From: Sulfurospirillum deleyianum DSM 6946
Lineage (GTDB): Bacteria > Campylobacterota > Campylobacteria > Campylobacterales > Sulfurospirillaceae
Length of the DNA stretch: 64,000 nucleotides
NCBI RefSeq assembly: GCF_000024885.1
Contig: NC_013512.1
Location: 1,054,001-1,118,000 of the forward strand
Direction of reading: 5' to 3'
A model generated the notes under the pieces. That model did no database searches. It saw only the letters and a list, made by a program, of their open reading frames with translations, and was not told the origin of the DNA. The position numbers and the translations under genes are program-made. Below are positions 8,162 through 17,890 of the stretch, piece after piece. Position 1 is the first letter of the stretch. Each line of letters opens with the position of its first letter.

Positions 8162-9376
8162 CTATTTTTTACAATGTTTTTCTATCATTTCCATGGTTTC
8201 AACAGCGATTTCTAGCTCTTCATTGGTTGGAATAACCAACACTTTTACAGGGCTATCATCCGTACTAATTTGTCGAATACCCTCTGTGCGCTCCGCATTA
8301 CGCACGGTATCAATTTTAATACCAAAGTTTTCTAGCCGACTACAAGATTCAAAGCGCACTTCACTATCATTTTCACCAATACCTCCTGTAAAAACAATAC
8401 AATCCACACGTCCCAAAACAGCGCTATAAGAACCAATGTATTTTTTAAGACGGTAGTTAAACATCTCTCGTGCTAATTGTGCTTGTTCATTGCCTTCGTG
8501 TGCCAAACGGTTAATTTCTCGCATATCATTGCTTCCACAAATCCCTTTTAAGCCACTCTCTTTGTTCAACATACGATCTAGCTCATCAAGTGTTAAACCT
8601 TTTTTGCGTGCCAAATAGAACAAAATAGCAGGGTCTATATCCCCGCTACGTGTTCCCATGATGAGTCCTTCTAGTGGCGTCAATCCCATAGACGTATCCA
8701 CACTTTTACCATTTTCGATGGCAGCCACACTCGCACCATTTCCTAAATGAAGCGTAATGGCATTGAGTGTGTTTATATCTTGCTTTAGATAATTGGCAGC
8801 TTCTTTAACGATATATCGATGAGAGGTTCCATGAAACCCATACCGTCTAATTCTAAGCTCTTCATAATATTTATAGGGAAGTGCATACATATACGCATAT
8901 TTGGGTAAAGTTGAATGAAAAGCGGTGTCGAAAATAGCCACTTGAGGCACATTTGGACTTTGCTCTACCGAAACTTTCATCCCTGAGAGATGTCCTGGAT
9001 TATGAAGTGGCGCTAGAGGAATAAGCCTTTCAATTTCAGACATGACATATTCATCAACCATTGCAGGAGCTTGAAAGGAGGCACCACCTTGTACCACACG
9101 ATGCCCTATTCCATCAAGGTCATTGAGATTATGAATAACACCTGATTCAATTAAAAGCAGACTCATTTTTTTAAGAGCCTCATGGTGGTCAGCAATGGGT
9201 GCTGTTTGCTCAATAAGCTGCTCGACGCCAGAAGCATTTTTGTACTTCATGCGTGTTCGTGACATTGGCTCACTAATTTGCTCAATCAATCCACTGGCTA
9301 ACACTGCATTGTTTGCCATGTTGAAGAGTTGAAATTTAACAGAAGAACTCCCTGCGTTTAAAACTAAGATTTTCAA
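8162..9376 (-). CDS. ackA: Acetate kinase
   Basis: Converts acetyl phosphate and ADP to acetate and ATP, or the reverse. It has 404 residues, full length for the family. The N-terminal acetokinase signature is VLNAGSSSVKFQLF. Further landmarks are RYGFHGTSHRYI, LGNGASVAAI, GTRSGDIDP and the C-terminal FTGGIGEND. The ATG overlaps the end of pta by 4 bases, so the pair is co-translated. Together they interconvert acetyl-CoA and acetate with one ATP. The phosphoketolase at 35.5-37.8 kb would also feed acetyl phosphate into this enzyme. Confidence 0.97.
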   Translation of the reverse strand: MKILVLNAGSSSVKFQLFNMANNAVLASGLIEQISEPMSRTRMKYKNASGVEQLIEQTAPIADHHEALKKMSLLLIESGVIHNLNDLDGIGHRVVQGGASFQAPAMVDEYVMSEIERLIPLAPLHNPGHLSGMKVSVEQSPNVPQVAIFDTAFHSTLPKYAYMYALPYKYYEELRIRRYGFHGTSHRYIVKEAANYLKQDINTLNAITLHLGNGASVAAIENGKSVDTSMGLTPLEGLIMGTRSGDIDPAILFYLARKKGLTLDELDRMLNKESGLKGICGSNDMREINRLAHEGNEQAQLAREMFNYRLKKYIGSYSAVLGRVDCIVFTGGIGENDSEVRFESCSRLENFGIKIDTVRNAERTEGIRQISTDDSPVKVLVIPTNEELEIAVETMEMIEKHCKK

Positions 9377-11481
9377 TTGCTTACTCCATCGTTGGTTTGT
9401 GCTTGAATAGCAGTAATGGCTACGGTATTGACGATATCAGGAACCAAACAGCCTCGGCTGAGGTCATTGACTGGTTTACGAAGCCCTTGAAGTACTGGAC
9501 CAATAGCCACAGCACCTGAACTTCTTTGAACCGCTTTGTAAGTATTATTACCTGTATTTAAATCTGGGAAAATAAAAATAGTCGCTTCTCCTGCAACTTG
9601 ACTGTTGGGGAGTTTTGTTTTTGCAACCGTTGGATCAATCGCAGCATCATACTGAATGGGTCCTTCGACCAATAAATCAGGACGTGTTTCTTTAACAATT
9701 TTTGTAGCAAGGCGAACTTTTTCAACCTCTTCACCCTTACCTGAATCACCTGTTGAATAAGAAAGCATCGCAATTTTTGGTTCAATGCCAAACATTTTAG
9801 CCGTATCCGCCGAGGAGATAGCAATTTGAGCCAACTCTTCCGCATTAGGGTCTTGATTGACAGCACAATCACCATACACTAACACACGTGTCTCTAAACA
9901 CATAAAAAAGAGACTGGAAACAATAGAAATACCCGGTTTTGTTTTAATAATTTGAAGAGCTGGACGAATCGTCTCTTGTGTCGTATGAATCGCACCTGAA
10001 ACCATTCCATCAGCGTGCCCTGAATAAACCATCATGGTAGCAAAGTAATTGGTCATCATCATACTATCACGAGCCACATCTAAAGAGAGCCCTTTGGATT
10101 TTCGCATTTCATAAAAAGTACGCACAAATTCATCCATCAGAGGTGAATTTGCAGGGTCAATAATCGTCGCCTTGCCAATATCTAACCCCAATGAAGCACT
10201 TTTACGCAAGACCTCTTCAGGGTTTCCTAGAAGAATAATATCCGCAACATTACGGCGCAATAAAATCTCCGTTGCCCTTAAAATACGCTCATCGTTACTT
10301 TCAGGTAGAACAATTTTTTTACGGTCACTGCGTGCACGCTCAAAGAGTGCATATTCAAACATAACGGGGGTAATAGACGAAAGAGAAGACTCCGCATTAA
10401 TCATCGTTTCTATCTCTTTGAGATTAACGTTAGATGAGAAAAGTCCCATTGCAAGTGCAATTTTTCGAATACTCTGTGCCGTAATGGTCGCAGGAACTTG
10501 TGCAACATTTACAGCCGTATGATAAGTGTCGCTTTCAACGCTTAACACGGGAATCGAAAAATCATTAAAACCTAAAAAGAGTTTATTAATCGCTTTATCT
10601 GGCAATAAACCACCTGTCAATAACATACCTGAAATCGTTGGATAATTTTTCGATAAAGCCGCACTAAGACACCCTAAAATAACATCTGATCTATCACCTG
10701 GTGTGATGATTAAATCACCTTCTTCAATGTGTTCTAAAAAATTCTCTAAACGCATCGCTGCGATTTTACTCTGCTTTACCACACGTCTTAAATCTTTTTC
10801 TTCCCCGTAAATACGCATACATCCCAATTTTTTTTGAATTTCAGCAACGGTTGGAGTATCTAATTCGGGAACTTCTGGAAGAAAATAAATAGGGCTGTTT
10901 TGCAACGCAACAGAAGCAGCAAGTTCTTGAAGTGCTTCAGATTCCGCTTTTCCTAAACGATTGACAAATGTGGCAAAGTGTTGACATCCTGCTGCTCGAA
11001 TCGCTTCTGCTTCAATATGAATCTCATCGACAACTTCTTTAACACTTTTATTTTTTCCTTTTAAAACGCTAATAAAAGGACTACTTAAATTTTTTGCGAT
11101 GGAGAGGTTAATATCAAAATCGAGCGTATTTGAGAAATTGGCTTGATTTAAGCCCTCAACGAGCACAAAATCGTACTGATTTTCTAAGGTTTTAAACTTT
11201 TCAATCAGTGTCTCTAAAACCTCATTGTATTTATTTTCAGCAATCAGACTTTCAACTTCATGCACAGTGTAACCATAAGTATCGTCATACGCCATTTTAA
11301 GGGCATAATGTTCGAGCATAAAACTGATATCTTGATCAGGTTCACCTACATTAACAATGACAGGTCTAAAAAAAGCGACCCTTCCAAGACGACCTTTAAG
11401 CAACTCCATAATGCCCATCGTTACGATCAAACTACCCGCTGCGGGCTCTAACGACGAGATATATAAGCTTTTGGTTTGCAT
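9373..11481 (-). CDS. pta: Phosphate acetyltransferase, long form
   Basis: Exchanges CoA and phosphate on the acetyl group. This is the three-domain form of 702 residues: a CobB/BioD-like P-loop-derived N-terminal part (about 1-220), a DRTGG domain (about 225-340), and the PTA_PTB catalytic domain (about 375-695). The catalytic domain has RSDRKKIVLPESNDERIL, GLSLDVARD, SYSTGDSGKG and ATIFIFPDLNTGN. The N-terminal domain lacks a canonical Walker A, as usual for this class. A Shine-Dalgarno AAAGGAG lies before the ATG. It forms an operon with ackA. Confidence 0.96.
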   Translation of the reverse strand: MQTKSLYISSLEPAAGSLIVTMGIMELLKGRLGRVAFFRPVIVNVGEPDQDISFMLEHYALKMAYDDTYGYTVHEVESLIAENKYNEVLETLIEKFKTLENQYDFVLVEGLNQANFSNTLDFDINLSIAKNLSSPFISVLKGKNKSVKEVVDEIHIEAEAIRAAGCQHFATFVNRLGKAESEALQELAASVALQNSPIYFLPEVPELDTPTVAEIQKKLGCMRIYGEEKDLRRVVKQSKIAAMRLENFLEHIEEGDLIITPGDRSDVILGCLSAALSKNYPTISGMLLTGGLLPDKAINKLFLGFNDFSIPVLSVESDTYHTAVNVAQVPATITAQSIRKIALAMGLFSSNVNLKEIETMINAESSLSSITPVMFEYALFERARSDRKKIVLPESNDERILRATEILLRRNVADIILLGNPEEVLRKSASLGLDIGKATIIDPANSPLMDEFVRTFYEMRKSKGLSLDVARDSMMMTNYFATMMVYSGHADGMVSGAIHTTQETIRPALQIIKTKPGISIVSSLFFMCLETRVLVYGDCAVNQDPNAEELAQIAISSADTAKMFGIEPKIAMLSYSTGDSGKGEEVEKVRLATKIVKETRPDLLVEGPIQYDAAIDPTVAKTKLPNSQVAGEATIFIFPDLNTGNNTYKAVQRSSGAVAIGPVLQGLRKPVNDLSRGCLVPDIVNTVAITAIQAQTNDGVSN

Positions 11482-11583
11482 CTAGCTCCTTTGTGTTTAC
11501 TTCAACAACTCATTTCATCATACGAATAAACATTTGACAGGTTTCTAAGGATTGCAATATAACCTATATTTTTTACATCTTTT
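11482..11583 (-). promoter_or_regulatory. Leader and probable promoter region of pta-ackA
   Basis: The 102 bases between the murF stop and the pta start hold a small dyad, AATATA-ACC-TATATT, at 11556-11570. On the minus strand a TATGAT-like hexamer lies further downstream, before the AAAGGAG. The AT-rich dyad could be an operator or simply a promoter element. I see no known regulator site. Confidence 0.3.
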
Positions 11584-13014
11584 TTAGATAAACCCTGGCG
11601 CATCATTGGAAAATAAAATCAAATCACCCGCATAGGTTTGCTCCGCTAAGAGCGCTTGCAATTCTGATTTATCCGATAAAAGAATCTTTTGCGCTCTCTT
11701 TACATGTAAATCTAAAATAGGCATATTGCTTTTACCTGTAATAATCACAACATCAAAAATAGCATCTATTTTTTCTGCGAGACATTTATTGGCTTCTTCC
11801 GTACTCTCTACAATACCAGGCGTAACAATCACTTTACGTCCTTCATAGTGCGAAACCAACTCGTAAGAGCTAAGCATTCCTTCTAAATTACCATTAAAAC
11901 TATCATCAATAATTATTTTTCCACCTGCTTCAATTTTTTGAAGACGATGTTCTACCCCTTTGAGCTCTCTCATTGCCTCTTGAATCATCTCAATACTCAT
12001 GCCCAATTCTCTAGCCACATGTACACACGCCGCAAGATTAATGGCATTAAAATCTCCAAGCAAGGAAGCGCTAAAGTGCTCCTCTTTTCCTTCAAGAAGC
12101 ATGCTAAAGGTTAGTCCATCCAGCGAGGCTTTTACCTCTTTAATTTCACTCCCAAAGGAGAGAATAGTTGGAGTCTCTTTGATCTGTGCACTCTCATGAA
12201 TAAATGCTTTTTGAAGCCGATTGGAGTGAATCATTTCCATTTTAGTATTGCGGATATTTTCAAGCGTTTTAAAATACTCAATGTGTTGTTCTCCAATACG
12301 CCCAACAACGGCAATATGAGGATTGACACATCGTGCTATTTCATCAATATCCCCTTGCATACGAGCACCAGCCTCAACAATATAGATATCACACGTATCA
12401 GGTAAATCGTTATTGATATCTTTCACAATCCCCGCTAAAGTATTGACACTTCGAGGGGTATGATACACGTTAAACTCTTTAGAGAGAATAGACGCTAAAA
12501 AATTTTTAATGCTCGTTTTCCCATAACTTGCCGTAATCGCAATCACTTTCATGGAAGGGCGTTGTGCCAATTTTTTTTCCGCTTCTTTTTGATAACTTAA
12601 AAAGAGCATTTTTTCAAAAAACATACTAAGAAGCTGTGCAATGGCTAAAGGAATGATAACTCCAAATTTAAAACAAGCCCCCACACATAAAAGATTTTGA
12701 AAGAGTATGGCAAGCACTAAAAAAAGGAAAAAACGTTTGATTCGAGCAGTTAAAACCAATTTTTTATCATTTTTACGGTTCCAAAGAAAAAGAGCTAAAA
12801 GATAGAGACCACAGACGCCATAAAGAAAGAGACCTTCTAAGAAATAATACGCCAATAAAGGTAAAAGAAAAAAGTAAAGATGCCAATCGTAGCGATTAAA
12901 ATGAAACAAAACACGCTCTAAACGGTAGCCATACCACTGCATCGCCAAAATAAAGTAGTACCCCAATCCTATGACAAAACCAAAATGGACTAACGCTTCT
13001 ATAAACCACGCCAT
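11584..13014 (-). CDS. murF: UDP-N-acetylmuramoyl-tripeptide--D-alanyl-D-alanine ligase, membrane-anchored form
   Basis: Adds D-Ala-D-Ala to the muropeptide precursor. The ligase part starts about residue 150, with the ATP loop TASYGKTS at 161-168, the central domain (IYIVEAGARMQGDI) and the C-terminal domain (IIIDDSFNGNLEGM). Residues 1-135 are not the usual MurF substrate domain. They form a hydrophobic region with about four membrane segments, as I recall for Campylobacter MurF proteins, so the enzyme is probably tethered to the inner membrane. It is the last gene of the fapA-ruvA-ddl operon, fitting with ddl upstream. A TTACATGTAA copy at 11700 is read as LHVK. Confidence 0.9.
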   Translation of the reverse strand: MAWFIEALVHFGFVIGLGYYFILAMQWYGYRLERVLFHFNRYDWHLYFFLLPLLAYYFLEGLFLYGVCGLYLLALFLWNRKNDKKLVLTARIKRFFLFLVLAILFQNLLCVGACFKFGVIIPLAIAQLLSMFFEKMLFLSYQKEAEKKLAQRPSMKVIAITASYGKTSIKNFLASILSKEFNVYHTPRSVNTLAGIVKDINNDLPDTCDIYIVEAGARMQGDIDEIARCVNPHIAVVGRIGEQHIEYFKTLENIRNTKMEMIHSNRLQKAFIHESAQIKETPTILSFGSEIKEVKASLDGLTFSMLLEGKEEHFSASLLGDFNAINLAACVHVARELGMSIEMIQEAMRELKGVEHRLQKIEAGGKIIIDDSFNGNLEGMLSSYELVSHYEGRKVIVTPGIVESTEEANKCLAEKIDAIFDVVIITGKSNMPILDLHVKRAQKILLSDKSELQALLAEQTYAGDLILFSNDAPGFI

Positions 13015-13017
13015 GAC

Positions 13018-13287
13018 TTATCTCTTTTCAAAATGGTCAAAATAACAATGTTCGACCTTGCGACATGTCACATCTTGAACATTAGAAAACATCGAACCAT
13101 CATAAAGTTTTGAAATAAAAAATTCCAAATCTTCTTCATACGTCGCATTAAGTACCACTTCAACACTCCCATCTGGCAAATTTTTTACATAACCACCATA
13201 TCCTAGAGTTTCTGCCATTTCAACGACAAAACGACGATACCCTACACCTTGCACACGTCCTGTTACAATTAACCGATAAGTATTCAA
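13018..13287 (-). CDS. acyP: Acylphosphatase
   Basis: Small enzyme of 89 residues that hydrolyses acyl phosphates to carboxylate and phosphate. The phosphate-binding loop and catalytic Arg are in [12 protein letters not shown] (about 10-21), and the catalytic Asn is in [11 protein letters not shown] (about 36-45). The gene overlaps the upstream hydrolase by 4 bases and ends 3 bases before murF. No link to wall synthesis is evident; its place here seems to be an operon passenger. Confidence 0.93.
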   Translation of the reverse strand: MNTYRLIVTGRVQGVGYRRFVVEMAETLGYGGYVKNLPDGSVEVVLNATYEEDLEFFISKLYDGSMFSNVQDVTCRKVEHCYFDHFEKR

Positions 13288-14003
13288 AAACCAGACTCCA
13301 AAAGCAATGTTTCAATGCGTTTTCCCTCTTTCAAAAAGAAAAAATGATCTCCTTCTAAAGCAAAAAAACGACTTTGTGGTATGAGACTTGCAATCGTCTC
13401 TCCACTACTAAGGGGCGTTGCCCTATCCTCTTTCCCCCAAAAAATGAACGTTTTAGCGTTACATGTAAGAAAATGATGGGTAAAATCTTCGTTTACCACT
13501 CGTTTCAAAATCTCGTACATGGTTTCACTCATACCCTCGACATCTTTTGTGGCAAAGAAACGGTAAAATCCTTTGGGAAAAAGAGGTTTAAAAAACTTAA
13601 ATAACGCTATTTTTGTGCGAACTTTAAAGGACTTAGGAACAACAATACCCGCACTTGAAAGAAGCACTAAAACATCAGGAGAGAGCAGTGTTGCCACCTT
13701 TCCTCCAAAAGAGTGTCCAAAAACCATCACAGGTTTTACATGTAAAGCCTCCAAAAATGCACGAACGATAGTGGCATACGTAGCTGTATTGATGACACCT
13801 TGAATTGAAGAATCCCCAAATCCTGGGAGGTCTAAATAGATATGTTGATACGCTGAAAAACAATCTCCAAAGGCTTGTTTCATCACCCGTTTATTGCTTC
13901 CCCAACCATGCAGGAAAAGAAGTGTTTTAGGCTGATGAAGATTTAAAATCTCATAACTCAGCGAATAGGAAATTCCTTCATAAACAATCTCTTTCTTAGC
14001 CAT
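13284..14003 (-). CDS. Alpha/beta-hydrolase
   Basis: Alpha/beta-fold hydrolase of about 239 residues. The oxyanion region is [13 protein letters not shown], the nucleophile elbow is GHSFGG, an acid lies near [11 protein letters not shown], and the probable catalytic His is in EGDHFFF. The substrate cannot be told. I place the start at 14003 (MAKKE) because AAGAAGAG lies just upstream; the longer in-frame start at 14027 has no ribosome site. This start overlaps the preceding antitoxin-like gene by 8 bases. From memory, a hydrolase also sits between murF and ddl in C. jejuni. It contains two TTACATGTAA copies (13459 and 13736), read as LTCN and LHVK. Confidence 0.85.
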   Translation of the reverse strand: MAKKEIVYEGISYSLSYEILNLHQPKTLLFLHGWGSNKRVMKQAFGDCFSAYQHIYLDLPGFGDSSIQGVINTATYATIVRAFLEALHVKPVMVFGHSFGGKVATLLSPDVLVLLSSAGIVVPKSFKVRTKIALFKFFKPLFPKGFYRFFATKDVEGMSETMYEILKRVVNEDFTHHFLTCNAKTFIFWGKEDRATPLSSGETIASLIPQSRFFALEGDHFFFLKEGKRIETLLLESGF

Positions 14004-14220
14004 CACTCTTCTTTTTTGTGTTTGCATAAATTTTTTCTAAAATATTAACCGCTTCACTCATTTTTTCATACTCATCCATCGTAACCATAACCGCTTCAAA
14101 ACGGTTGTTTTTAACAATTACAATGCGTTTATGCTCTCCTTTAGTTAAGCTACCAAGCACTGAACTAAAATTGCGCACCATATCGGTTGCTGTCATGATT
14201 TCATTTTTAGCATAGGTCAT
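13996..14220 (-). CDS. Phd/YefM-type antitoxin-like protein without adjacent toxin
   Basis: Protein of 74 residues with a Phd/YefM pattern: a Thr-Ala-Thr-Asp-Met-Val-Arg start of the DNA-binding fold, then NFSSVLGSLTKGEHKRIVIVKNNRFEAVMVTMDEYEKM. Normally such proteins repress their own operon and neutralise a RelE/Doc-type toxin. No small toxin gene follows; the next genes are the hydrolase, acyP and murF. As I recall, a similar small gene occupies this position in Campylobacter, so it may be a domesticated regulator of the cell-wall operon rather than a half-lost toxin-antitoxin module. It overlaps the hydrolase gene. Confidence 0.75.
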   Translation of the reverse strand: MTYAKNEIMTATDMVRNFSSVLGSLTKGEHKRIVIVKNNRFEAVMVTMDEYEKMSEAVNILEKIYANTKKKSDG

Positions 14221-14273
14221 GTAAAAACCTTTTTTTGCAAAATTTTATGTATTATCTTATGTAAAAAAGGCTT

Positions 14274-15308
14274 TTATTTGCCTTTTGCCGCTTGTATTGA
14301 ATTGATATAACGGTACTCTTTGGTAACGGTTGTCGTATGTGGCAGATAATTGACCAAACGCTTAATCACTCCATCAAAATCATCAAAAAGGTAATTTGCC
14401 ATGCTTCCTGGAACAGGATTGATTTCATTGAGATAGACCACACCATCAATCACAAAAAAATCACAACGAATCAAAGCTCCTAAAAAGAGAGGATCATACA
14501 GCTTTATAAATGAAGTTTGAATCTCTTTTTCCAAAGTTACCTCAAGGGATGCTTCATTAACTCTTTTGGTACGTGAAAAATCAAGGTATTTTTTATCAAA
14601 ATCTAAAAACGCCTCTTTTTGAGGCTCTTCAATAATGGAAAATGTAAAACTATCTGTTTTACATCCTGCAAGGTTGTACTCTTTCACCCCACTGATAAAA
14701 GGCTCAATTAAAACCGTATCATCAAATTCAAAGGCAACATCGAGCGCATAAGCCAACTCTTTTTCTTCCTTGACAATGCCAATCCCAATGGAACTTCCTA
14801 AACGTAAAGGCTTCACAATAAAGGGATACGCAATAGAAATCGCCTCGTTGCTCCCTTTATGCAAAAGTTGATATGGCAAAACATTGACACCCACTTCTTT
14901 GGCATAGAGCTTTGTAAAAAGTTTATTGTAACTGATGCTACATGCTTCCATACGAGGACCAATGTAAGGAATACCAAAGAAATCAAGCAGTGCACTTAAT
15001 TTTCCATCTTCGCCATCTCTTCCATGTACCAGATTGATCATTACATCAAAGCTAATCTGCTCTTCTCCAAGCATTTTTTTAGCGTAAAAGCCACCTTGCT
15101 TTACATGTAAAGCTTTATCTTTTTTATACTCGCCACTGCTAAAGCGTTTAGAGGTGATTTTATCTGTGGGTATTAAATAAAAGTTACGTTCATAATCACA
15201 AAAAATGTAGACAATTTCACTCTTTAAAACTTTTTTTAAGGCAATAGCACTTACCACGCTAATCTCATGTTCAAAACTCTGTGCGCCAAATAAAACGGCT
15301 ATTTTCAT
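14274..15308 (-). CDS. ddl: D-alanine--D-alanine ligase
   Basis: ATP-grasp ligase of 344 residues that makes D-Ala-D-Ala for peptidoglycan. Landmarks are the N-terminal FGAQSFEHEISVVSA, NLVHGRDGEDG, IVKPLRLGSSIGI, and the metal-binding end NEINPVPGSMA. It lies 12 bases after ruvA and precedes the antitoxin-like gene by 53 bases. With murF four genes downstream it provides and then uses D-Ala-D-Ala. One TTACATGTAA (15101-15110) is read as LHVK, and its flanks extend the palindrome to 16 bp. Confidence 0.95.
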   Translation of the reverse strand: MKIAVLFGAQSFEHEISVVSAIALKKVLKSEIVYIFCDYERNFYLIPTDKITSKRFSSGEYKKDKALHVKQGGFYAKKMLGEEQISFDVMINLVHGRDGEDGKLSALLDFFGIPYIGPRMEACSISYNKLFTKLYAKEVGVNVLPYQLLHKGSNEAISIAYPFIVKPLRLGSSIGIGIVKEEKELAYALDVAFEFDDTVLIEPFISGVKEYNLAGCKTDSFTFSIIEEPQKEAFLDFDKKYLDFSRTKRVNEASLEVTLEKEIQTSFIKLYDPLFLGALIRCDFFVIDGVVYLNEINPVPGSMANYLFDDFDGVIKRLVNYLPHTTTVTKEYRYINSIQAAKGK

Positions 15309-15320
15309 CTTTTTCCTTTG

Positions 15321-15881
15321 TTATCCAAGCTTCTTAAGGGCTTCTTTAATAATTGTTTGAGTATCTCCACCTTGAATCTGACTCAACACTTTTTTAATCA
15401 TCTCTTTTTTAAATCCTAAACTTTCTAATGCCATAGATGCTTCTTGCAGACTACTATTGGTGAAGTCTTCATGGAGAAGTTGCAGTGAAAAGTCACTCAA
15501 TTCAACCAAAATGCGTTTGGCACTTTTAGGTCCAATCCCTGGTACTTTTTGAAACGCACTGATGTTTTGCGAAACTAGAGCGTGTGCAAAATCATCAGGA
15601 CTTAACGTTGAACACACAGCAAGTGCAGTCGAAGGTCCAATGCCATTGAGTTTAACAAGTGTATCAAAAACCTTTTTTTCATTTTCATCCACAAAACCAT
15701 ATAAACTGTGTTGGTCTTCACGAATAATTTGACTTACATGTAAAGAGATTTTTTCATTAAGTTGAATACGAGCACTGCTAAAAAGTGATATAAAAACCTT
15801 ATAACTCAAACCCGATGTTGTTTTTAGATAGACAAACGTCACCTCTTTTTTGACAACAATTCCCTCAATTCCCACAATCAT
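15321..15881 (-). CDS. ruvA: Holliday junction branch migration protein RuvA
   Basis: Forms the tetramer that binds four-way junctions and loads RuvB. It has 186 residues, with an OB-fold N-terminal domain (about 1-62), two helix-hairpin-helix motifs (LNGIGPSTALAV and VPGIGPKSAKRIL), and a C-terminal RuvB-contact domain (LQEASMALESLGF). The ATG overlaps the fapA stop by 4 bases. RuvB and RuvC are not in the window. One motif copy at 15734 is read as LHVS. Confidence 0.95.
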   Translation of the reverse strand: MIVGIEGIVVKKEVTFVYLKTTSGLSYKVFISLFSSARIQLNEKISLHVSQIIREDQHSLYGFVDENEKKVFDTLVKLNGIGPSTALAVCSTLSPDDFAHALVSQNISAFQKVPGIGPKSAKRILVELSDFSLQLLHEDFTNSSLQEASMALESLGFKKEMIKKVLSQIQGGDTQTIIKEALKKLG

Positions 15882-17806
15882 GAGTTACTGTACTCATTTG
15901 AACGCATAATTCTATACTCCCCTGTTCCCATATCTTTCAAGCTAATTTCACGAATGACCTCATTCTCTTTGGGATTGTACGTCATATCCCTAGGAGGATA
16001 AATAAGTTTAAAACGTACTTCATTAAACTCTTTCCAAACAGAGTGATTAATAATACGTGCTAAAAATACTTTATTTTGAACACCGCTGAGTTCCTCTTTA
16101 TAGTCACGTAACTCTTCTTTTTTATCTTTAAATGTTTGTAAAAAGGTGTTGTATTCCATCACTTTTTCTTGAAAATCTTTCACTTTAGCGAACAGTGTTA
16201 AAGGAGGCTCCACGCGATTGCGTTTTAACTCCATAATCTTCTCTTTGACCATTTCCGCCATAGGTTTATTTTTATCAATATACTCTTTTTTACTGCTAAG
16301 CTGCCTAGGATAGGCTTTTAACTCTTCTTCTAATTGCTCAATTTTATGGTTAATAGACTCTATCATCTCATGAAATTCTTTCGTCACACTCGGGTCAATA
16401 ATCAATTTATTATTACTCCCTTTTAATTCCATAATCTCTATTTTTTCTGAGGCTGTGATTTTTGCGTTGGACATTAGATTGTCTATTTTAATCACTTTAG
16501 CGATAATTTCGCCTCCTGTCATATTTTTAACATACACCGTATCGGCAATTACACGTCCACCTTCAAGGCGATCTATCTCAACATCCTGACCATTCGCTTC
16601 GCCATGATGTACGGTAATGATAATCTTATCCGCTTCGATATAAGCACTTTGATGTGTTTGACCACCAATTTCGACAATTTTTGCCTTCACCCTAGCACCA
16701 CTAGCGACATTGCCTTGGACATGCACTTCAGCTGTTTCAACACTCATCCCTGCCCCAATGGCATCTTTTAAAATATCTGTTTCTTTAATATTGATTTTAA
16801 TATTAGAGTCCAAACTTGTGTCAATGGAACCTGTTGATTTAAAGCTAATCTCATTAATTTCCATATGCTCTTGAATATCATACGTTCCTTTTTCCAAATG
16901 AACGTACCCGCCAAGATTAGCGATGTATTTAATACTGGTTTCACTCTCTTTTTTCGTAAGATTCTCTGTGATGTTAATCACTTCATTATTCGAGACACGA
17001 GGCTCAGGAACAGCGATAAAACCTCCACGACAGTTGCGTCCTGGTGTTCCACTTTGAGGCTTGATGTATTCAAGCACACACTCATCTTTTTCAACCGCTA
17101 AAACAAAACCTCGCTTGGCATAATCCACTTTACCATCAGCTGTTTTTGGATTGACTTTTTTCTTGTAATGCAAAAGAAGATTGTCATTAACAGGAGCAAT
17201 TTCATCCACACCGGAACAGACAATAAATGAATGATTTTTATCTAAAAAACCATTGACATGAATCGCAGCAACCAGTTTTTTAACCTCTTTATACATATTT
17301 TGATCACGAATACCTAGTAAAATACCTGTTTTCATCTTTTTTATTTGGATATCATCAATAATCGCTTGTTCTAAATCAGGCGTATAGACCACATCATGGC
17401 TTTGAGAGATTGTTGCAATAACTTTTGTTAAATTTTTATTGCCACTGAGTGTAATGTCAGGCAGATGCAATGAGGTAGGATAAAGCGCCGTTTTAAAAAT
17501 CTCAACCCGATAATTTTGTGAAATTTTAAGAGAGGGATTGAGTAAAAACGTATCATCAAGAAACAAGCTCATCTCTTCAGCACTCATTTCATGATTTTCA
17601 CTTTTTTCATCACTCATATAGGTTGTCACTTTTAAAAGTTTAAACGAAAGTTCAGACGCATTTAAACGATTGGCAGTTGCGATATTTTTAATCTCTTTGA
17701 TGACATTTGTCGTATCAATAATAATAGAACTAAATTCAGAAGATGGTTGTGCGTTCTGCTTTTTCGTCTCTGAATTTTGTCCTTTGATTTTATCAAGTAT
17801 TCCCAA
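15878..17806 (-). CDS. fapA: FapA/DUF342-family protein
   Basis: Protein of 642 residues with the FapA (DUF342) layout. An N-terminal variable domain covers about 1-200. A beta-helical core (about 210-480) has GTPGRNCRGGFI, a run of Gly-rich turns, and polymer-type repeats such as VHVQGNVASGARVKA. A long coiled coil lies about 475-595. Members influence polar flagellar placement in Vibrio and are widespread in flagellated Campylobacterota; the exact role here is inferred. It is the first gene of the operon running to murF and is divergent from murJ. Confidence 0.85.
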   Translation of the reverse strand: MGILDKIKGQNSETKKQNAQPSSEFSSIIIDTTNVIKEIKNIATANRLNASELSFKLLKVTTYMSDEKSENHEMSAEEMSLFLDDTFLLNPSLKISQNYRVEIFKTALYPTSLHLPDITLSGNKNLTKVIATISQSHDVVYTPDLEQAIIDDIQIKKMKTGILLGIRDQNMYKEVKKLVAAIHVNGFLDKNHSFIVCSGVDEIAPVNDNLLLHYKKKVNPKTADGKVDYAKRGFVLAVEKDECVLEYIKPQSGTPGRNCRGGFIAVPEPRVSNNEVINITENLTKKESETSIKYIANLGGYVHLEKGTYDIQEHMEINEISFKSTGSIDTSLDSNIKINIKETDILKDAIGAGMSVETAEVHVQGNVASGARVKAKIVEIGGQTHQSAYIEADKIIITVHHGEANGQDVEIDRLEGGRVIADTVYVKNMTGGEIIAKVIKIDNLMSNAKITASEKIEIMELKGSNNKLIIDPSVTKEFHEMIESINHKIEQLEEELKAYPRQLSSKKEYIDKNKPMAEMVKEKIMELKRNRVEPPLTLFAKVKDFQEKVMEYNTFLQTFKDKKEELRDYKEELSGVQNKVFLARIINHSVWKEFNEVRFKLIYPPRDMTYNPKENEVIREISLKDMGTGEYRIMRSNEYSNS

Positions 17807-17890
17807 GATGGCGCCCCTACTAAAATAAACTTTAAAACGTTCTGCCTAAAATATCGACCCATTCGCTATAAACATTAGGGTTGGTATAGT

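Noticed and set aside
10172-10522. 116-residue frame antisense to pta
   Set aside because: It lies entirely within the strongly supported pta gene, has no ribosome site and reads as low-complexity Ser/Arg/Ile-rich shadow sequence.
13996-14220. A complete toxin-antitoxin pair at the Phd/YefM-like gene
   Set aside because: The following gene is an alpha/beta-hydrolase with a full catalytic set, not a toxin, and no small frame fits a RelE or Doc protein.
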